Below, one piece after another: positions 60,549 to 64,000 of a DNA stretch of 64,000 nt (position 1 is the first letter of the stretch; the number at the start of each line of letters is the position of its first letter). This DNA comes from Bin87 sp965208015 (GTDB lineage: Bacteria; Chloroflexota; Dehalococcoidia; Lucifugimonadales; UBA3495). Where the stretch lies: positions 1,178,001-1,242,000 of the forward strand of contig OZ242308.1 of the NCBI GenBank assembly GCA_965208015.1. The letters run 5' to 3'. Position numbers and translations under genes: made by a program. A model generated the notes under the pieces. It was not told the origin of the DNA, did no database searches, and was given only the letters and a program-made list of their open reading frames with translations.

Positions 60549-60980
60549 CTACGGCAACAGGAACTTGAAGATCGCCCAAAACGCCAAAATCAGTAGGCCG
60601 AACACCCCAAGCATAATGAGGCCGCCTCTACTTTGGTTTGACCCAATAAACGGGAGCATAAACCCGAAAGCCGCTAACATCGCCACGATAGCGAGCAGTC
60701 CCAAAATCGCCAACAGTTGAACGTCAAATGGCGATGCTTTAGCGCCATTTGCAACCCACAAATATGAACTGGCGATGACTCCCACGCCACCCAAAATCAT
60801 CAAGGTTTGGCGCTTCCTAATGGCCTCTATCAAAAAGACGGTTGCCACGCACAGCGCAACTAAGCCGTCTTGCATCGTTACCTTCCCCTCGATCCCTGCC
60901 TGAAGGAATGCAGCAACCATGACTAACGCGGCCGCTGCGATCCACCACTGCGCCAAGAGCCACATAGTCGCTCTCCACAT
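60549..60980 (-). CDS. Small integral membrane protein
   Basis: A 143-aa protein with four likely membrane segments (WIAAAALVMVAAFLQAG, LVALCVATVFLIEAI, LLAILGLLAIVAMLAAFGFML, LIMLGVFGLLILAFWAIF). No family recognised. ATG 60980 has AAAGGGGGCG upstream and is preferred over GTG 60998. Base composition is clearly lower in GC than the conjugation operon. It diverges from the TIR operon. Confidence 0.65.
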   Translation of the reverse strand: MWRATMWLLAQWWIAAAALVMVAAFLQAGIEGKVTMQDGLVALCVATVFLIEAIRKRQTLMILGGVGVIASSYLWVANGAKASPFDVQLLAILGLLAIVAMLAAFGFMLPFIGSNQSRGGLIMLGVFGLLILAFWAIFKFLLP

Positions 60981-61287
60981 TATCGCCCCCTTTGTCACAC
61001 GCGCTAAATTTGTACCCGCAGGCCGTTTTTCTCACTTATCCATTTTACCCTAGGACTAGGATAGAAAAGGCCTGACAGCCGGCATAACTCTCCCAGCCTT
61101 CCTGTTTGGCATATCGATTTCGTCGTCAACTACCCTAGCTTGCATCGCATCGGCTGTTCATTCCCTCACTGGGGACCAACCCTGACGTTACAGCAAGGGG
61201 CATCGATTGAAGAGGCGCGGTAATATACACGGGAGATATAATGGAAGTAAGACAAAGGCGCTGGCATAGCGGATTGCCGGAGGGTGA
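60981..61287 (+). promoter_or_regulatory. Divergent intergenic region with -10 element for the TIR operon
   Basis: A perfect TATAAT lies at 61237-61242, 45 bases before ATG 61288, with TAATATA just upstream. TTGAAG at 61207 is too far (24 bases) for a normal -35. The region is AT-richer than its surroundings. Nothing else is recognised. Confidence 0.45.
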
Positions 61288-62079
61288 ATGGAGAAATTTC
61301 GCGGTGAGTTCGTTGAACTCGAAACCCTTGTAGCGGGGTTAGGTTACAAAGGGGAGTGGGAGGACGACAACGGTAAGAAGGTCTTCCGGAGTGACGACAA
61401 GGCCGTCCTCAACTGGTGGCCCTCAACTGGCACCTTACAAATTCAGGGGCCAACAACTCCACGCAAACAGCTCGAAGAAGCTGTGACGAAGGCACTCTCC
61501 AGTGGACCACCTGTGCCGGTCGTTGCTGCGTCAACCGCACCGGCCGCCGTGGACGAAAAGCCGTCGCCGCCCATCCCTTCCACAAGTGCTGCCGAAGGGG
61601 TGTCGGAAAGGATTTTCGTCGTGTACGGCCACGATGAAGCCGCCTGCGATCAGCTTGAGTTGCTTCTTCATCGTCTGGACCTGGACCCTTTCGTCCTCGG
61701 TAATACATCAGGCAGCGGTCTCACAATTATCGAAGCTTTGGAGAAGGAAATCCTGTCGCCCAACCGAGGTAAGCGGTTCGGCATCGTATTGCTGACACCC
61801 GACGACATGGGTTACAAGAAAGAGGATGGTCCAGAAAATGCCGAACCCCGAGCCCGGCAGAATGTTGTCATGGAAATGGGGATGCTGATTGCCGCTTTCG
61901 GCAGGGACCGAGTGGCCATACTCAAGAAAGGCCACGTCGAGGTTCCTTCGGACGCCAAAGGCATCATCTACTTGGGCTTCAATACCCACGTAAGAGAAAC
62001 TGCGCCAAGACTGTGCCAACGGCTAGGCGAGGCCGGGTTTGACCTCAGTCCCGATGCTATCGCCAGGGCGTCCATCTGA
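61288..62079 (+). CDS. TIR-like nucleotide-binding effector (PF10137 / Cap12-type)
   Basis: A 263-aa protein. The N-terminal domain (about 1-70, NWWPSTGTLQIQG) is a small beta domain; a Pro/Ala linker follows. The TIR-like domain (about 108-232) shows IFVVYGHDEAAC, GLTIIEALEKE, IVLLTPDDMGY, ARQNVVMEMGML and AFGRDRVAIL, with E149 and E196 as candidate catalytic glutamates. This family is used as the NAD-cleaving effector of CBASS (Cap12) and Pycsar systems (family knowledge). No cyclase gene is in the window. ATG 61288 has CGGAGGG. Its stop overlaps the RNase HI start (TGATG), so the two are coupled. Confidence 0.85.
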   Translation: MEKFRGEFVELETLVAGLGYKGEWEDDNGKKVFRSDDKAVLNWWPSTGTLQIQGPTTPRKQLEEAVTKALSSGPPVPVVAASTAPAAVDEKPSPPIPSTSAAEGVSERIFVVYGHDEAACDQLELLLHRLDLDPFVLGNTSGSGLTIIEALEKEILSPNRGKRFGIVLLTPDDMGYKKEDGPENAEPRARQNVVMEMGMLIAAFGRDRVAILKKGHVEVPSDAKGIIYLGFNTHVRETAPRLCQRLGEAGFDLSPDAIARASI

Positions 62080-62564
62080 TGACGTCGAAGAAACACGTCA
62101 CTATCTACACCGATGGGGCCTGCACCGGAAATCCCGGTCCAGGCGGGTATGGTGTTGTACTGATTTACGGCGAGCATCGCCGTGAACTCAGCGGCGGCTA
62201 TCGCCTTACCACCAACAACCGTATGGAGCTGATGGGGCCGATAAAGGGCCTGGAAGCCTTGAACCAAAGTTGCCGTGTTACGCTGCACAGCGATTCACAG
62301 TACGTGGTGGAGGGAATTGAGAAAGGCTGGGCCAAGCGTTGGCGGAGCAACGGCTGGATGCGTAACAAGCGGGAGCGGGCGATCAATCCCGACCTGTGGG
62401 GCAAGCTCCTCGACCTGTGCGAGACCCACGAGATCGAGTTTCTATGGGTGCGCGGTCATGCGGGAGACGTTGAGAACGAGCGTTGCGACCATTTGGCGGT
62501 GCAGGCCGCCCACCAGAAGGATCTGCCCGTGGACGAAGGGTATGAAACGCCATCCGAGGCATGA
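62079..62564 (+). CDS. rnhA: Ribonuclease HI
   Basis: A 161-aa RNase HI with every catalytic residue present: D12 (YTDGACTGNPGPGG), E50 (NNRMEL), D72 (HSDSQYV), H127 (VRGHAG) and D137 (CDHLA). It cuts RNA in RNA-DNA hybrids. It is of normal length and has the basic handle (GWAKRWRSNGWMRNK in part). Start ATG 62079 overlaps the TIR stop, and its own stop overlaps the next start, so it belongs to a three-gene unit rather than to housekeeping. Confidence 0.95.
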   Translation: MTSKKHVTIYTDGACTGNPGPGGYGVVLIYGEHRRELSGGYRLTTNNRMELMGPIKGLEALNQSCRVTLHSDSQYVVEGIEKGWAKRWRSNGWMRNKRERAINPDLWGKLLDLCETHEIEFLWVRGHAGDVENERCDHLAVQAAHQKDLPVDEGYETPSEA

Positions 62565-63985
62565 GCACAGTGCGCAGCATGAGTAATCCAACCCTAGCTG
62601 ACCTGATAGCCTTGGGCGAAGGTTTCACCACCGAGTTCAAGCGGTCTCTGCCCTCTGACCTCGGCAGGGAGATTTGCGCCTTCGCCAACGCCACCGGCGG
62701 CGTAATCCTCATCGGGGTTGACGACGCCGGAACTATCATGGGCGTTCCAGACCATAACCGGTTGAAATCCCAAGTGCAGAGCGTCGCCCGCTCGGCGGAC
62801 CCGCCTGTAGCCGTGGAAGTGGAAAGCGAAGGGGAGGTGTTGCGCGTCACGGTCCCGGAGCAGCACAGCAAGCCCTACTCCTTTGGGGGTCGTTTCTTCA
62901 TCCGTGAGGGTGCGACCTGTCAGCAGTTATCCCGCGACGAAATTAGGGAGTTCTTCTTCCAGGAAGGTCTCATCCGGCTGGACGAAACTGCCTGCAACGC
63001 CTTTGACCCGTCCGTGGAAATCACTCCCGTCCGCTGGGCCGAGTTCGCGGAGCAGGCTGGCATTGACCCCGCGCTGAATCCGATAACGACGTTAGAGAAC
63101 CTGCACCTGGTCAAAGATGCCAGGATGACCCACGCCGGAGCCTGGCTGCTGGCCGACGACATCTCCCGTTTCACCCTCCAGGCCGGCGTCACCTGCGCCG
63201 TCTTCCGGGGCAACTCCAAGACCCACATTCTGGACCGAAAGGAGTTTCACGGAAACCTCTTCGCCATCTACCAGGAGGTGATGGCCTACTTCCAGGCCAA
63301 GTTGAACTCCGCACTCATTCCCAACGCCCAGGGACGAGAGGAGCGGCTGGAACTGCCCGAGAGCGCCCTGCGGGAGGCATTAGTCAACGCCATAGCCCAC
63401 CGCGATTACCGCAGGACCGCCAACGTGCAGGTGTACATCTTCCAGGACCGGTTGGAAATCGTAACGCCTGGAGGACTCCCTGCGGGTATGCGGGAGGCGG
63501 ACTTGGGGAGCAGGAGCGTCCCCCGCAATCCCCTGCTGTTCAGTATGCTCTACCGGATGAGGCTGGTGGAGCAGATTGGCAGCGGCATCCGCCGGATTCA
63601 CGACGCCTGCCGGGAACACGGGATCGCGGAGCCGACCATTGAAGTATCCTCCGATTGGGTGACGGTGATTTTCCTGCGTCCTACAGAGGCGGAAGCCCCT
63701 CATGCAACCCCCCATGTAACCCCTCATGTAACCCCTCATGTAACCCCCCATGTGGGACGGATCATCACCGCCTTGCAGGGAGAAATGAGCCGAGCGGAGC
63801 TAATGGGCGCCCTGGAGTTGACGGACCGCCAGCATTTCACCAGAACCTATTTGCGGCCCAGCCTTGCCACCGGGCTGGTGAATATGACGCAGCCGGACAG
63901 TCCCCGGAGCAGGACGCAACGGTACCGGCTGACCGAGTTGGGCCGGCAGGTACGCGATTCCTTGACCAACGTTGGAGACGCCTGA
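62561..63985 (+). CDS. AlbA_2 / RecG-C-type ATPase-like regulator
   Basis: A 474-aa protein. An AlbA_2 (Schlafen-type) domain comes first: E25-F-K (TEFKRSL), ICAFANATGGVILIGVDD in part (about 38-55), FFIREGATC. The GHKL-like C-terminal domain has LREALVNAIAHRDYR and LEIVTPGGLPAGM. Then four PHVT/PHAT repeats (about 380-398) and a winged-helix end (SRAELMGALELTDRQHFTR in part). Such proteins are usually annotated as ATP-binding transcriptional regulators; some sit in defence islands. ATG 62561 overlaps the rnhA stop (ATGA); ATG 62579 is an alternative. It ends 15 bases before the window edge. Confidence 0.88.
   Translation: MSTVRSMSNPTLADLIALGEGFTTEFKRSLPSDLGREICAFANATGGVILIGVDDAGTIMGVPDHNRLKSQVQSVARSADPPVAVEVESEGEVLRVTVPEQHSKPYSFGGRFFIREGATCQQLSRDEIREFFFQEGLIRLDETACNAFDPSVEITPVRWAEFAEQAGIDPALNPITTLENLHLVKDARMTHAGAWLLADDISRFTLQAGVTCAVFRGNSKTHILDRKEFHGNLFAIYQEVMAYFQAKLNSALIPNAQGREERLELPESALREALVNAIAHRDYRRTANVQVYIFQDRLEIVTPGGLPAGMREADLGSRSVPRNPLLFSMLYRMRLVEQIGSGIRRIHDACREHGIAEPTIEVSSDWVTVIFLRPTEAEAPHATPHVTPHVTPHVTPHVGRIITALQGEMSRAELMGALELTDRQHFTRTYLRPSLATGLVNMTQPDSPRSRTQRYRLTELGRQVRDSLTNVGDA
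63698..63754 (+). repeat. 12-base tandem repeat coding PHVT units
   Basis: CCTCATGTAACC and close variants run four and a half times in frame, coding PHAT, PHVT, PHVT, PHVT, PHV. It is a linker between the ATPase-like and winged-helix parts. Confidence 0.9.
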
Positions 63986-64000
63986 TCCGGTCGGGGAATC

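Noticed and set aside
61288..62079. Full CBASS or Pycsar operon
   Set aside because: Only the TIR effector is present; no nucleotidyl- or pyrimidine-cyclase gene is found on either side within the window.

Overview
The window is GC-rich bacterial DNA (about 65% by eye) with dense, overlapping genes. The giant, Sec-exported, repeat-built proteins of the left part, and short fragments resembling the start of GAF-domain regulators, are of a kind I associate with uncultured Chloroflexota (Dehalococcoidia/Caldilinea-like, often marine or sponge-associated). That assignment is an inference from style; no rRNA or marker gene is present.

Left part (1-27,013): a tandem array of giant secreted proteins. 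The window opens with the last codons of one paralogue and then holds four more complete genes (641, 5954, 12031 and 18134 starts; 1751, 1827, 1856 and 2959 aa). They are assembled from a ~120-aa beta-rich repeat, SwmB-like, fibronectin-III-like, cadherin-like and PKD-like modules with Pro/Thr/Glu linkers. The last one also carries a ~1,000-residue RTX calcium-binding region with a recent 952-bp internal duplication and a C16 tract in its leader. Three of the four genes share a conserved upstream promoter-like block and a conserved Shine-Dalgarno leader. Antisense fragments of a GAF-regulator gene lie in two of the spacers.

Middle part (27,117-44,199): an XRE regulator and a phosphoribosyltransferase, then a long, almost entirely minus-strand maintenance block of a plasmid or integrative element. 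Its downstream half is a PRTRC cassette: ubiquitin-like protein C, E2-like protein B, JAMM protein A, E1/ThiF-like protein and an F-like protein. Its upstream half encodes DNA metabolism: CHC2/Toprim primase, Rad52-type annealing protein, PD-(D/E)XK/Fe-S nuclease, SSB, RadC, an SNF2-like helicase, an N6-methylase-like protein and a stand-alone TSCPD domain. Several spacers contain GC-rich hairpins with a common GGGGCCG core.

An intact IS21-family element (44,948-47,546, 7-bp target duplication TCGTTTG) sits just upstream of that block. A minus-strand DNA-binding/coiled-coil gene follows. A divergent control region with a 32-bp perfect palindrome and many TGTCC/GGACA half-sites separates it from a plus-strand conjugation operon (48,823-60,305). 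That operon encodes a secreted protein, TrbL/VirB6-like, pilin-like, PrgI-fusion, second pilin-like, VirB4, VirD4/HerA-like coupling ATPase, replication-relaxation protein and a DUF3800-like protein. No classical relaxase is visible.

Right end (60,549-64,000): a lower-GC membrane-protein gene on the minus strand, then a translationally coupled plus-strand trio: a TIR-like (PF10137/Cap12-type) protein, RNase HI and an AlbA_2/RecG-C-type ATPase-like regulator. This trio is a plausible defence operon. The most notable systems are the ubiquitin-like PRTRC cassette, whose Ubl has a tail after its predicted terminal glycine, and the TIR-RNase HI-AlbA_2 operon.
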